This document shows positions 49,857-60,026 of a stretch of 64,000 bases of DNA, piece after piece (the stretch's first letter is position 1; each line of letters starts with the position of its first letter). A program made the translations under genes and the position numbers. Under the pieces are notes generated by a model that was given only the letters and a program-made list of their open reading frames with translations, did not search any database and had not been told where the DNA came from. The stretch comes from Hankyongella ginsenosidimutans (lineage in GTDB: Bacteria > Pseudomonadota > Alphaproteobacteria > Sphingomonadales > Sphingomonadaceae). The DNA lies in the NCBI RefSeq assembly GCF_005144965.1, contig NZ_CP039704.1, positions 310,001 to 374,000 of the forward strand. The letters run 5' to 3'.

Positions 49857-51074
49857 GGCAGCACGCCCATTGCTTGATTGAAGGAAGAGATCGCCGCCAG
49901 CCGCGCGACCTTCGCTGCCGCCAAATCGCGCTCGGCCTCGGATAACGCCTGACGCCCCGCAGCACCTCGATGAAACCGATCTCGCCCTCGGCACGGCCGC
50001 GCTCGGTCAGCGCCTGTGAGGCGGCAAGCGCGTCGCGCCGCATCTGTGCCTGTTCGAACGCACGCTGGGCGGCGTCGAGCCGCGTCTGCGCGGCGCGTTG
50101 GTCGGCCATGAGCTTCATGCGCAGCCGATTGGCTTCGGCGGCGGCGCTAAGGGCTTCGGACCGCGCAAGTTCGGCGTCGGCCACAGCGGTTTGATTGCGG
50201 CCAAGCGGCACTCTGATGCCGACCAGCAAGGCGTCGCGGAAGGGTTCGCGCGGCACCGTCGGATCGCCGACCCCGCCGCGCTCGCGCCGGACGCCGAGCG
50301 TTCCCTCCGGGCGCACACGCGCTGCATAGGCAAGACTGCGATACCGCGCGTCGGCCAGTGCGGCGCGATCGAGCGCGGCGCGTAGCGCGGGATTGGACGC
50401 GACATCGGTCGCGGTCGCCAACGCCTCGGCGGGCAAATCCGCTGGCGGCGTGCCGGCCAGGACGGCAAAGGCGGCTTCGGCGTCGGCAAGGGCGCTTTCG
50501 GCCTGCGATAATCGGGACCGCGCGGTCGAGGCTTCCGCTTGGGCCAGCAAGAGGTCGCGGCGGGACTGTTCGCCGGCTCTTTCGAGCCGAGCGACCTGCG
50601 CGGCGTTGGTGGTCGCGATATCGACCTGCGCGCGATCGACCGCGACCGCCGCGCGCGCCGCTGCCAGTCCCCACCAAGCGGTGCGCACCTCGCCCGCAAT
50701 CCTGAGCCGCGCGGCATCGAGGCCGGATTGCGCGGCATTGTCCACCCGGCCCGCGTAAGTGCGCAGCGCCTTACCCTCCCCGGCCAGCGAAGCCCCGCCG
50801 ATACCGAGCCTTCTTCCTCGATCACCCCTTGCGAGCGCGTCAGCAGATCGGTCGAGACGACCGGCGGCCCCACGAATGGCCCGCGTCCAGCGCGTCGCAG
50901 TGCTTGGGCCTGCGCGTTGAGGGCTGGCAGACCGGCACGTTCGGATGATTGCGCCACCGCGATCTCGACGGCATCGTGGAGCGTCACGGCGCCGCCAGCC
51001 GCCGGCTCGGTCTGGGCCGGGGCGGATGCCGGCGCGGTGGCGATGATCAACGCCGCACAAAGGTGCGTCATCAT
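49853..51074 (-). CDS. TolC-family outer-membrane protein of third RND system
   Basis: ATG at 51074 (MMTHLCAALIIATAPASAPA) with GGAAGG upstream; 51101 is possible. VTLHDAVEIAVAQSSERAG, LLAQAEASTARSRLSQAESALA, FRDALLVGIRVPLGRNQTAVAD and FEQAQMRRDALAASQALTERG are TolC repeats. Shifts near 50800 and 49955; end VARLAAISSFNQAMGVLP at 49853. About 407 residues. Confidence 0.83.
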
Positions 51075-51260
51075 CGTCTTTGCCTTCCCGGCTCTTCTCA
51101 TGGGCGGTCAATCTTCCCCTGCGTCTCCCTTCCATTACGCAGACGCGATGTTCGCCCCTCAAAAGTTTTGATACGAGGTGCCAGCTGCCGATGACGATGA
51201 GGGGTGCGGTGTTCGGGTGCGTATCAAGGGTGGCTGCATTATCGAAAGGACACCCACACC

Positions 51261-51645
51261 ATGTCGCTACTTCGCGCTTTTCTCTCCGCCGCGGCGCTGT
51301 CGGGGCGTTGCTGTCCGCCAGTTCGGCCGACGCGCACGCCAAGCTCGTTGCCTCCACGCCAGCCGCCAACGCCTCGATCGCCGCACCGGCCAAGCTGCAA
51401 TTGAGCTTTGACGAGAAGCTGGTCGCCAAGGGCTCGTCGGTCGAGCTGTTCGCGACGACCCTGTCGGGCAAGAAGCTCGCGGCACCGATGAGCATCACCG
51501 TCCGGTCGGCGCTGGGTGCCGACGGGAAGTCGATGGTCGCGCCGATCGGCAAGCCGTTGTCCGCAGGCACCTATCTGGTGGCATGGCACGCCGTGACCAG
51601 CGACGGCGAGCGCAAAACGGCACGTTCAGCTTTACCGTGCGATAG
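51261..51645 (+). CDS. copC: Copper-resistance protein CopC
   Basis: Periplasmic copper-binding beta-sandwich. ATG at 51261; a correction near 51300 gives signal peptide end SASSADAHA. H of AHAKLVASTPAAN is the N-terminal copper ligand; LQLSFDEKLVAKGSSVELF and LSAGTYLVAWHAVTSDGERK (second His) follow; correction near 51615 gives NGTFSFTVR. About 128 residues. No copD beside it. It stands alone, divergent from the TolC gene. Confidence 0.88.
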
Positions 51646-51801
51646 GTCGAACGCCGTTTTACCGAGCGGGCGATCGCGCGGGCGCATAGGGCCGGTCGCT
51701 GGAATGCGGCCGGTCGTTGCCTGCAACGACCCGTGCCGGCGCGCGACGGTCAGCTGACTGTGGCCGCCGCGATCGCGTTGCCATCGGCGGCCCTTGTCGA
51801 T

Positions 51802-52244
51802 CTACAGTCGGTCGAGGATGACCTTCATTTCATCGATTTCCTGTCGCTGCGACCGGATGATGTTTCCGCACAACCGCTTCACTTCGGGATCCGTGGTGAC
51901 GCCTCCCGGCACATGAGGATCGCGCCCGAATGGTGCGGGATCATCGAGCGCAGGAACGCGGTATCGCCGATCGTGGTCTGCGTCCGGATCAGCGCGAATG
52001 CGCCGGCGAACGCGATCGCCGAGACCGCGAGGATCGCCGCGTTGGCGCGCTTGTTCGGGAACATGTGGCCCATGGCGAGGATCATCAGCACCACCATGGG
52101 TGCGACCATCATCAGTGTCATATAGACCATGTTGAGGTTGTTGTAGAAGCTGCCAAGTCCGTCGATCATGACGAACATCACGAAATACATGATGATGCCG
52201 CTGATCGCCGTTTGGACGGCCAGGCTGACATAGCCGTTCGTCAT
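51802..52244 (-). CDS. DUF305-domain membrane protein
   Basis: ATG at 52244. Membrane spans SLAVQTAISGIIMYFVMFVMI, MTLMMVAPMVVLMILAMGHM and ANAAILAVSAIAFAGAFALI precede FLRSMIPHHSGAILMCREA, the DUF305 HHxxA signature. After a shift near 51890: PEVKRLCGNIIRSQRQEIDEMKVILDRL. About 148 residues. Common in copper and metal islands; role unknown. Confidence 0.8.
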
Positions 52245-52311
52245 GTTCTTGCCTTGCACGATTGTTCTCCCGGCCCGTCCGCTCGTTGCCCGCGCTCCCC
52301 AGCGTCTTCGT

Positions 52312-52784
52312 TTATGGTGCCTTCGGCCGCCGTGCGCTGTTGTGCATCGACACGATGCGCCATTCCCCACCCGCCTTGCGCAGCACGCTCGTCGCCACGC
52401 CCAGCCGCTCGGCGGGGTCGCCGACTTTGGCGCGATACGATAGCGGTAGGTCTCGCTGGCCAGCGCCACCGCTCCGACAAACCGGACGTCGATTTTGTAG
52501 TCCGAGAAGGTGAAGGACTTGAATTCCCCGAGTTCGGGCGCGAGGTGGTGCGCGAGGTAGTTGGCGTAGGTGCCTTCATCGCCGCCTGTCTCGAAAATCT
52601 GCGAGTCGGCGGTAAACAGGCGCTCGGTTCCGCGCGCATCGAGCCGTTCGATCGCCGCCTTGTATTGGGCAAGGACGGCAATCACGGCGCGGGTGTCGGC
52701 GGAACGAGGTGCTGGTTGTGGCGCAGCTCCCACCAATGCGACCGCAGCCGCCATCGCAAGAGCCGAGCTTATGACTTTCCGCAT
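52312..52784 (-). CDS. Exported NTF2/SnoaL-like protein
   Basis: ATG at 52784; signal peptide MRKVISSALAMAAAVALVGAA. ADTRAVIAVLAQYKAAIERLD, RGTERLFTADSQIFETGGDEG and FTFSDYKIDVRFVGAVALASETYRYRI are the DUF4440-type cone fold. One shift near 52435 gives ERLGVATSVLRKAGGEWRIVSMHNSARRP. About 158 residues. Follows the cnrH-like sigma gene on the same strand, so it may be in its regulon. Confidence 0.72.
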
Positions 52785-52849
52785 CTTTGTCTCCTCCGTT
52801 TTATCGTTGCGGCGCTATCCGTTTTATACGCGGCGCGGGCCGGCAACCC

Positions 52850-53417
52850 TCAGCGTTCGCCCAACAATTGCAGCAATTTTGCGCGCGCGCGGCGAACCCG
52901 CGTTTCCACGGCCTTTTCGCTGATCGCCAGGACCGCCGCGGTTTCCGCCTGACTGAGCCCTTCGATCGTTCGAAGGACAAGCGGCTCCTTCAACGGTCGC
53001 GGCAGGGCGGCGATCGCCTTGCTCACCCGGTCGAGTTCCTGGCGGTCGGCGGCGGCCACGTCGGCAGAGACGTGATCCTGAGTGACAGCTTCGGCCTCCG
53101 CGCCGATCGGAACGGCAAACGTCAAAATGCGGCGCGCGGTTCGCTTGCGCCCCAATCCCGGCACTTGTTAAGCGCGATCGTCGACAGCCATGCACGCATC
53201 GAACGGTTGGGTTCGTATCGCTGCATCGCCTGGTGCGCGGCGACGAATGTCTCCTGAAGAAGATCCAGCGCTTCGTCGGACCCCCGCAGCAGGCACGCAG
53301 TAGGCGAAAGATCGGCTGACGGTGCCGACGCATGATCTCGGCGAAGGCGGCTTGCCGACCGCCGAGGCTGAGTGCAGCCAGCTCGGCGTCGGACAGCGCC
53401 GCCCAGTCGAGGCTCAC
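52850..53417 (-). CDS. cnrH: ECF sigma factor, CnrH-like
   Basis: GTG at 53417 (MSLDWAALSDAELAALSLGG). FAEIMRRHRQPIFRLLRACC then, after a shift near 53290, LDLLQETFVAAHQAMQRYEPNRSMRAWLSTIALNKCRDWGR (region 2) and, after one near 53155, AIAALPRPLKEPLVLRTIEGLSQAETAAVLAISEKAVETRV (region 4). About 189 residues. Preceded on the same strand by CnrX-like and CnrY-like genes, giving the cnrYXH order. Confidence 0.82.
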
Positions 53418-53427
53418 AAGCCGAGCC

Positions 53428-53867
53428 TCAACGAGCGTCGTCGGTGAGCGCCTTCACCACCGCGCGGTCGAATTGCGCGGTCTGGTCGGGCCGGAGCAGC
53501 TGCCGCATCGCAAATACGTGCGCTAGAGTCGCCTTTGCAGTTCGCCCATCACTGCGTGGCTCCGATCGACTGCAGCGGCGACGCGCGGTCCATTGCCATG
53601 CTCGGCTTCGATCGCCTCGGCCAGCCGCGCATTGTCGGCGCGCAGCTCGAGTTCGAACGCCCGCCGCTGCACCGCGAACCTCTGCTCCAGTACCTCGAGA
53701 CGCGCCCGTTGGCCGGCGTCCAACGCAAGGTCATGATGCAGAACGTCGTGCAGTTCGCTGCCGGGCGGCGTCTTGGCGGGGAGCAGCGCCCGCCCGACGA
53801 ACACGCCGATAATCGCGGCAATGAAGCATGCGACCAGGCCGACCAGCAATCGGTTGCGCGCGCTCAT
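53428..53867 (-). CDS. cnrX: Periplasmic heavy-metal sensor, CnrX/NccX-like
   Basis: ATG at 53867 overlaps the cnrY-like stop. Membrane anchor LLVGLVACFIAAIIGVFVG, then DVLHHDLALDAGQRARLEVLEQRF and LELRADNARLAEAIEAEHGNG, a helical hairpin with His and Glu ligands. One correction near 53535 restores ATLAHVFAMRQLLRPDQTAQF and ALTDDAR. About 146 residues. CnrX senses Ni/Co and frees the sigma factor. Confidence 0.8.
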
Positions 53868-54138
53868 GGTTCGCCGATGAGAAGGGTGGAGGGGCAAGCG
53901 CGGGGACCGGCCCAAGCGGCGACAGCGGCGCTGCGGCACTGGCGCGTTTGGCCGGGAGGCCCGCGCCGACAACACCCATGACGAGCGCCGCCGCGATCGT
54001 CATGCCGCCAAAGCCGACGCCGACGCGCACCGCGGGCTGGGTGGCGATGCGGGCGAGCACCCTTGCTTCAAGTCCGTCGAGATTGGCCGGCAGAGGTCCT
54101 TCGGCCAGCCTGCCCAGCATCGCATCGAGGTCGTTCAT
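53864..54138 (-). CDS. cnrY: CnrY-like membrane anti-sigma factor
   Basis: ATG at 54138 (MNDLDAMLGRLAEGPLPANLDGLEARVLARI) with GGTGGAG eight bases upstream; a GTG at 54147 is possible. One membrane span, GGMTIAAALVMGVVGAGLPA, and a short Pro-rich end that, after one shift near 53885, reads STLLIGEP and stops over the cnrX start. About 91 residues. Size, topology and place match CnrY; sequence identity is not judged. Confidence 0.7.
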
Positions 54139-54183
54139 GTCTTTCACTCCACCCCACTAGCATGATTTACGCAGGCGATGCTT

Positions 54184-54868
54184 CTACCCCTCACGGCGTT
54201 CAGCGGCGAAGATGCTGATCGATCCGCTCGGCGTCGGGACGATCGCTCGTTCCACAGCATCGAATCCGGTCGCTGCAAGCAGCACCGGCAATATTCCGTC
54301 AGCGTTGGGCTGTGTGTCGCGCCGTCCGTCGAGCCACTGCACGGTTCTGCGGAACAGCAGCCGCATCACCCAGGACCTTTGCAGGGAATAGTCAGCGAGG
54401 ACGAGCATCCCACCCGGCCGAAGTGCCGCGTGTATAGCGGCCAAGCCCGCCTGCTTTTCGGCCATCGGCACCTGATGGAAGACCAAGGTGCAAGTGACTA
54501 CGTCGAACCGGCCGTCTCGGCCCTCAATTGCCGCGTCGCGAGCGAAGCCCCGCCCCATTCGATGGGAGTACCGGCAGCGCGCGCCTTTTCCTGCGCGAGC
54601 GCAAGCACATTCTCGTCAGGATCCAATCCGGTGAGGCTGCTCCGCGGAAGCTCATGCGCTAGCTGGGCGAGGAGCGTTCCGGTTCCGCATCCCACATCGA
54701 GCAATGTCTGCGGTCGCGCCGCGGCGACGATTTCGGTGACGATGAGCCTCCAGCGCTGCTCGCGCGTAAATACGCGCAGCGCCCGATCATAAAACGGGTT
54801 AGTCCGGCGCGGCCTAGAGCAGGGGTGAAAAGAGCGCCTTGCTCTGCTTCCGATTGACCATCGACCAT
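54184..54868 (-). CDS. Class I SAM-dependent methyltransferase
   Basis: ATG at 54868 (MVDGQSEAEQGALFTPALGRAGL). After a shift near 54800: PFYDRALRVFTREQRWRLIV; SAM motif TLLDVGCGTGTLLAQLAHEL; SLTGLDPDENVL; after a shift near 54545: FDVVTCTLVFHQVP, LRPGGMLVLADYS. About 228 residues. The substrate is unknown. It lacks the cysteine-rich tail of ArsM, so arsenic methylation is not supported. Confidence 0.75.
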
Positions 54869-55052
54869 GCCGCCTCCCGCAAACCTTCGACTCATTGCGA
54901 AATACGCGCGAAAATGAGCGACCCTCGGCCATGGCGTTCGGCGGCCGAAAAAATCTGAACAAGGACAAGAGTGGAGACTTGATGTCGATCCAAGGGCAAC
55001 GCTCGTTCACCGCGTAGAATCCACGGAACCGCCCGCCACGCCGATCGAGCGC

Positions 55053-55083
55053 TTGACCTTGACATGATGTCAACCCTTACAAG
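55053..55083 (+). promoter_or_regulatory. CueR-type operator and copA promoter
   Basis: TTGACC (55053-55058), 19-bp spacer TTGACATGATGTCAACCCT, TACAAG (55078-55083). The spacer contains the dyad TTGACAT / ATGTCAA at 55059-55073. This is the CueR-activated promoter form. A GAAGGAG ribosome site and ATG at 55109 follow. Confidence 0.88.
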
Positions 55084-55108
55084 AGTTCGGGTCGAAGGAG
55101 TCCAGTCG

Positions 55109-57451
55109 ATGAATGACCCCAGTTCCACGCCCCTCTAACCGGTGGTTGCTGTGCTCATGATGCCGCCGCCGCCAGCACTGCGAAGGTCAGCGATCCGGTA
55201 TGCGGAATGACGGTCGATCCATCGAAGACCGCGCATCATGCCGAGCACGCCGGGCACGACTATCATTTTGCAGCGCTGGCTGCCGGAACAAGTTCGTCGG
55301 CGATCCCCACGTCTATCTGGGCGGAAAGCGCCCTGAGCCGGTGGCGGCGCCGGGCCATCTGGACCTGTCCGATGCACCCGGAGATCCGCCGCGAAGGGCC
55401 GGGAACCTGCCCGATCTGCGGCATGGCGCTCGAACCCGAGGAGCCCTCGCTCGACGACGCGCCCAATCCCGAGCTGGTCGATTTCACGCGCCGTGTCTGG
55501 GTCGCAGGCGCCTTAACCGTGCCGCTGCTGGCGATCTCGATGATCGCGGAGATGCTGGGCGTTCAGCTGGTCCCCTCAGCGGTCAACCCGTGGGCACAGT
55601 TGACGCTGACTGCGCCGATCGTGCTGTGGGCAGGATGGCCCTTTTTCAGCGTGGCTGGACGTCGATCGCCACGCGCCACCTCAACATGTTCACCTTGGTC
55701 TCGATCGGGGTCGGCGCGGCGTTCCTCTACAGCGTCGTTGCGACCATCGCGCCCGGGCTGTTCCCGCCGTCGTTCCGCATGCACGGCATGGTGCCGGTCT
55801 ATTACGAGGCGGCCGGTGTCGTGGTCACGCTGGTGCTGCTGGGGCAAGTCCTCGAACTGGGCGCGCGCGCGCGACCGGCCGCGCGATCCGGGCGTTGCTC
55901 AATCTGGCGCCAAGACCGCGCGCCGGATCGGCGCGGACGGGAGCGAAGAGGAAGTCGATCTTGCGGACATCGTCGAAGGCGACCGGCTACGGATTCGTCC
56001 AGGCGAAGCGGTGCCGGTCGATGGCGTGGTCATCGAGGGCCGATCGTCGGTCGAAGAGGCGATGCTGACCGGGGAACCGGCGCCGGTGCTCAAGGAAGTG
56101 GGCGCGACTGTGACCGGCGGCACTGTCAACGGCACCGGGGCGCTGACGATCGAGGCGCGCGCGGTAGGGTCGGACACGGTTCTGGCGCGCATCGTGAAAA
56201 TGGTGGCCGAGGCGCAGCGCAGCCGTGCGCCGATCCAGGCGGTGGCTGACCGTGTGTCCGGCTGGTTCGTGCCGCTCGTCGTCGGCATCGCTGCCGTGAC
56301 GTTCGTCGTCTGGAATGTTGCCGGCCCCGAGCCGCGCTTCGGCCACGCACTGCTCAACGCGATCGCTGTGTTGATAATCGCTTGTCCCTGCGCACTCGGG
56401 CTGGCGACGCCGATGTCGATCATGGTCGGCACGGGACGCGGCGCACATGCCGGGGTGCTGGTCAAGGACGCCGAGGCGTTGCAGCTGATGGAAGCGGTCG
56501 ACACGCTCGTGATCGACAAGACCGGCACATTGACCGAGGGACGTCCGCGATTGATCGCGACCGAAACGACGGGCGGATTTGATCAAGCGGCAGTGCTATC
56601 CGCCGCCGCCTCAGTCGAAGCCAAGTCCGAGCATCCCTCGCTCACGCAATTGTCAGCGCCGCGCGCGATGACGGTCTGGAGGTTGCGCCAGTCGATGGCT
56701 TCGAATCGCAGACAGGGCTTGGCGTCAGCGGCAATGTCCGCGGCAAGGCGGTCGTGATCGGTAATGCCGCGCAGATGAAGCATATCGGCATCGCCACCGC
56801 GACGCTCGAAGAGACCGCCGATCGTCATCGCGGCGAGGGTGCCGGGGTGATGTTCGTCGCGATCGGCGGGCAACTGGCGGGGCTGCTGGCGATCGCCGAT
56901 CCGATCAAGGCGTCCGCCGGCGACGCCATTGCCGCCCTGCGCGCCGAAGGACTGCGGATCGTCATGCTGACCGGCGACGCCGAAGCGACGGCGGGCGCGG
57001 TCGCAAAGGCGATCGGCGGGATCGACGAAGTCCATGCCGGCCTCAAGCCCGAGGACAAGGCGCGGATCGTGCGCGAACTTCAAAAAGGCGCAAGGTCGCG
57101 ATGGCGGGCGACGGCATCAATGACGCGCCCGCGCTTGCCGCCGCCGATGTCGGCGTCGCGATGGGGACCGGCACCGACGTTGCGATCGAGAGCGCGGGGA
57201 TGACCCTGACCAAGGGCGACCTCGCGGCGATGGTGCGGGCACGGCGGCTGGCGAAGGCGACGATGCGCAACATCCGCCAGAACCTGTTCTTCTCGTTCCT
57301 GTTCAACGGGATCGGTGTGCCGGTCGCGGCGGGTGTCCTCTATCCCGTCGCCGGCATCCTGCTGTCGCCGATGATCGCGGGTGCGGCGATGGCGCTGTCG
57401 AGCTTCACGGTGGTGACGAACGCACTCAGGCTCAATACGATCAGGCTGTGA
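55109..57451 (+). CDS. copA: Copper-translocating P1B-type ATPase with YHS domain
   Basis: Pumps Cu(I) out. ATG at 55109. Early shifts near 55140 and 55275; a YHS/metal-binding N-terminus reads [36 protein letters not shown], and then [21 protein letters not shown]. Membrane metal site [17 protein letters not shown] (CPC), phosphorylation site [11 protein letters not shown], actuator MLTGEPAPV. Further shifts near 55650, 55885, 56655 and 57085; hinge [22 protein letters not shown]. About 781 residues. Overlaps cueR. Confidence 0.9.
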
Positions 57452-57837
57452 AGATCGGCGAGGCAGCGGCGGCCAGCGGCATATCGCAGCGGATGATCCG
57501 TCATTACGAGACGATCGGGCTCATCACGCCCGCGCCGCGCCGCGACAGCGGCTATCGCGATTATTCGGACGCTGACGTCCACAGGCTCCGCTTCATCGCC
57601 AACGCGCGCGACCTCGGCTTTCCGATCGACGAAATCGGACAGCTGCTCGCGCTCTGGTCCGACCGCGATCGGGCAAGCGCCGATGTGAAACGGCTGGCGA
57701 CTGCGCGCGCAGCGGAACTCCATCGCAAGGCGGTTGCACTGGAAGCGATGCGCAAGACGCTGCTGGAGCTTGCCGAGCGCTGTCATGGCGACGATAGGCC
57801 CGAGTGCCCTATAATCGAGGCTTTGCAGCGGGACTAA
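57448..57837 (+). CDS. cueR: Copper-responsive MerR regulator CueR
   Basis: GTG at 57448 overlaps the copA stop. [60 protein letters not shown], then the metal loop [17 protein letters not shown] with the two Cu(I)-binding cysteines. 129 residues, intact. It should act on the operator at 55053-55083. Confidence 0.93.
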   Translation: MKIGEAAAASGISQRMIRHYETIGLITPAPRRDSGYRDYSDADVHRLRFIANARDLGFPIDEIGQLLALWSDRDRASADVKRLATARAAELHRKAVALEAMRKTLLELAERCHGDDRPECPIIEALQRD

Positions 57838-57956
57838 GCCATGCGGCGTCCGTGCGGATGTGATCTTGACCGGCAAACCACCTGAAATGGTCTGCCAGCT
57901 CGTCTCATCTTTGGAGCGGTTGGCCGCAATGGACCGCGGCGAGCCGCCTTAGAAAT
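57834..57956 (-). pseudogene. Possible remnant of a tyrosine integrase N-terminus
   Basis: A minus-strand reading between the tRNA-Ser and cueR gives ISKAARRGPLRPTAPKMRR then [21 protein letters not shown] and stops. This vaguely resembles the N-terminal start of some phage-type integrases (RRRGRxYxVRxRVP). It is only about 40 residues. Integrases often begin just inside such a tRNA site. Weak evidence. Confidence 0.2.
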
Positions 57957-58017
57957 GGTGTTGCAACTGGTGTTGCTGCCCAGAATGTCAGATAAAATCG
58001 TTGTTTTCAACGGCTTT

Positions 58018-58108
58018 TGGCGGAGCGGGAGGGATTCGAACCCTCGATACGGTTTTGCCGTATACACACTTTCCAGGCGTGCGCCTTCGACCACTCGGCC
58101 ACCGCTCC
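58018..58108 (-). tRNA. tRNA-Ser(GGA)
   Basis: Class II tRNA with encoded CCA. 5' arm GGAGCGG pairs with CCGCTCC before the G discriminator. Anticodon loop CTGGAAA gives GGA. The long variable arm and T-loop GGTTCGAATC are clear. The 3' end faces the island, consistent with an attachment site. Confidence 0.95.
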
Positions 58109-58196
58109 GCGAAGCCGGCTCCCCTAGCATCGGCACACCGGCGATGCAAGCGCGCCTGCTTGGAGGTACTTTCTCATCCGGCAAGAACCACGCGCC

Positions 58197-58226
58197 GCTC
58201 AGCCCTTCGTCCAGCTCAGGGTGAGC
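58197..58226. repeat. REP-like imperfect hairpin
   Basis: GCTCAGCCCT (58197-58206) and AGGGTGAGC (58218-58226) form an imperfect inverted repeat that shares GCTCA-CCCT and AGGGTGAGC with the longer repeat at 60730-60834. Probably the same dispersed chromosomal family. Confidence 0.5.
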
Positions 58227-58255
58227 GCTATGCCGTCAAACGCTGCTTTATCCGT

Positions 58256-58671
58256 TCAGAGCAGCCCGCCGCCCTGCACCGCCAGCCAAAGCGCCCACAG
58301 CGACAGCAGGCCCAGCGCCGCGAAGGTCGCAAAGGTGCCGACCGCGCGATAAGGGTTCGGCGCCGGCTTGTGGATGCCGATCGCATGCGCCAGCCGCGCC
58401 AGCACCAGCACCACAGCGATTGCGCCAAGCAGCAGCCGGCTGGCCCCGGTCTGCTCGATCAGACCGAGCAGGATCAGCAGGAACGGCGCGAACTCGCCGA
58501 GGTTGGCGTGCGCGCGCACCCGCTGCTGGAGTTCTGCCGCCTGCGCCGGATCGGTCGCCCGCTCGCCGAGGCTGACGCGATAACGCACCCGCAGCTCGAC
58601 GATGCGCAGCGACAGCGCCACATACAACAGCCCGAGCGCGCCCCGGTGGCAAGCGTGACAGGCAGAACCAT
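58256..58671 (-). CDS. MAPEG-family membrane protein
   Basis: Membrane-associated eicosanoid/glutathione-metabolism family. ATG at 58671 (MVLPVTLA); a shift near 58640 joins GALGLLYVALSLRIVELRVRYRVSLGERA, ELQQRVRAHANLGEFAPFLLILLGLIE, LLLGAIAVVLVLARLAHAIGI and FATFAALGLLSLWALWLA. Four spans and the RxxxN-type (RVRAHANLGEF) motif are seen. About 138 residues. Confidence 0.8.
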
Positions 58672-59207
58672 CAGTGCCCCTCGAAGGCGAGCAGGCTGAA
58701 CACGTCGACTGACTCTGCGTGCAGCAGCGCCGCGCCGCCAAGCGCCGGCAGATCGACCACGAACGCTGCAACCGGCACTTCCGCACCGGTCGAGCGCAGC
58801 AGGCGGGTGGCGGCGACAGCGGTGCCGCCGGTCGCGATCAGATCGTCGATGATCGCGACCCGGTCGCCGGCGGCCAGCGCGTCCGCGTGGATTTCGATGC
58901 GGTCGCTGCCGTATTCCAGCGCATAGTTGATGCCGACGGTGCGCCCGGGCAGCTTGTCCTTCTTGCGGATCGGCACGAAGCCGAGGCCAAGCTCCTGCGC
59001 CAGCGCCGCGCCGAAGATGAAGCCGCGCGCCTCGATCCCGGCGATCAGCGACACGCCATGCCGCGCCACCGCCGGCTTCAGCATTTCGATCGCCAGCCGG
59101 AAGCCCGCCGGATCGCGGATCAGGGTGGTGATGTCGCGGAACTGGATGCCGGGCTTGGGATAATCGGGGATGGTGCGGATGAGCGCGCGCAGGGTCTGGG
59201 CTGTCAT
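58671..59207 (-). CDS. apt: Adenine phosphoribosyltransferase
   Basis: Converts adenine and PRPP to AMP. ATG at 59207 (MTAQTLRALIRTIPDYPKPGIQFRDITTLI in segments), GIEARGFIFGAALA, VPIRKKDKLPG and the PRPP loop VAIIDDLIATGGTAVAA. 178 residues, intact. It overlaps the MAPEG gene by one base. Confidence 0.95.
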   Translation of the reverse strand: MTAQTLRALIRTIPDYPKPGIQFRDITTLIRDPAGFRLAIEMLKPAVARHGVSLIAGIEARGFIFGAALAQELGLGFVPIRKKDKLPGRTVGINYALEYGSDRIEIHADALAAGDRVAIIDDLIATGGTAVAATRLLRSTGAEVPVAAFVVDLPALGGAALLHAESVDVFSLLAFEGH

Positions 59208-59211
59208 GGCG

Positions 59212-60026
59212 TCATCCTGCCGCCGCATCGCGCGCCGCGCAAGCCTGCGCGTAGGCGACGAGCGCCTCGGCCTGCTGCGCGTGCAGCGCCTCGATCATCC
59301 GGCCGTCGAGCACGGCGATGCCGCCCGTGGCCGCCCGGTGCGCCGCCACGATGCGCTCAGCCTGCGCCACCGCCGCCGGATCGGGCGTGAACGCGGCGTT
59401 GGCGGGCGCGATCTGGCCCGGGTGGATCAGGGTCTTGCCATCCAGCCCGAGCCGGCGCGCCGCCTGGCAGGCGGCCGCAAAGCCCTGCGCATCGCGAAAG
59501 TCCGGGTAAACGCCGTCCAGGATGCCGGCACCCCTGCCCGCGCCGCCATCAGCGCCCGCGCGGCCGCAGTGCCGAGCGCCCGCCCGTCATGGTCGGCCGG
59601 CAGGCGCAGTTCCCGCCCGAGGTCCTCCAGCCCCAGCACCAGCATGCGCGCGCGCGCCGCAATCGCGAATGCGGCCTCGACCCCGGCGATGGTCTCGACC
59701 ATGCACCACAGCGGCGGGCCGCCGGCCGGCAGGTCTTCCGCGCGGTCGACCTTGGGCAGCAGGATGGCATCTGCGCCTCGGGCTGCGGCATGATCGTCCG
59801 CGAACCAGGGCGTGCCGGGCGCGTTGGTGCGCACCACCAGCAGCGCTGCGCGAAAGCCGCCCCTTGCCACCGCCGCTGCCATCGCCGCGCGCGCCGGTAC
59901 CTTGTCAGCCGGTGCGACCGAATCTTCCAGGTCGATGATGACCGCGTCCGCCGGCAGGTCGCGCGCCTTCTCGAGCGCCCTGCCGTTACTGGCCGGAACG
60001 TAGAGCGCGCTGCGGCACAGGGTCAC
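59212..60026 (-). CDS. HpcH/HpaI (CitE-like) CoA-ester lyase/aldolase
   Basis: GTG at 60026 overlaps the MOSC stop. LCRSALYVPASNGRALEKA, AVIIDLEDSVAPADK (metal site), LVVRTNAPGTPWFADD, ILLPKVDRAEDL and WCMVETIAGVEAA; after a shift near 59515, GLDGKTLIHPGQIAPANAAF. About 271 residues. Reaction of this copy is not fixed by sequence; malyl-CoA or citramalyl-CoA lyase are options. Confidence 0.85.

Noticed and set aside
54184..54868. ArsM arsenite methyltransferase
   Set aside because: The SAM motif is present, but the conserved arsenic-binding cysteines of ArsM were not seen.
1..58000. Insertion sequences and transposases
   Set aside because: No transposase motifs or matching terminal repeats with target duplications were recognised.
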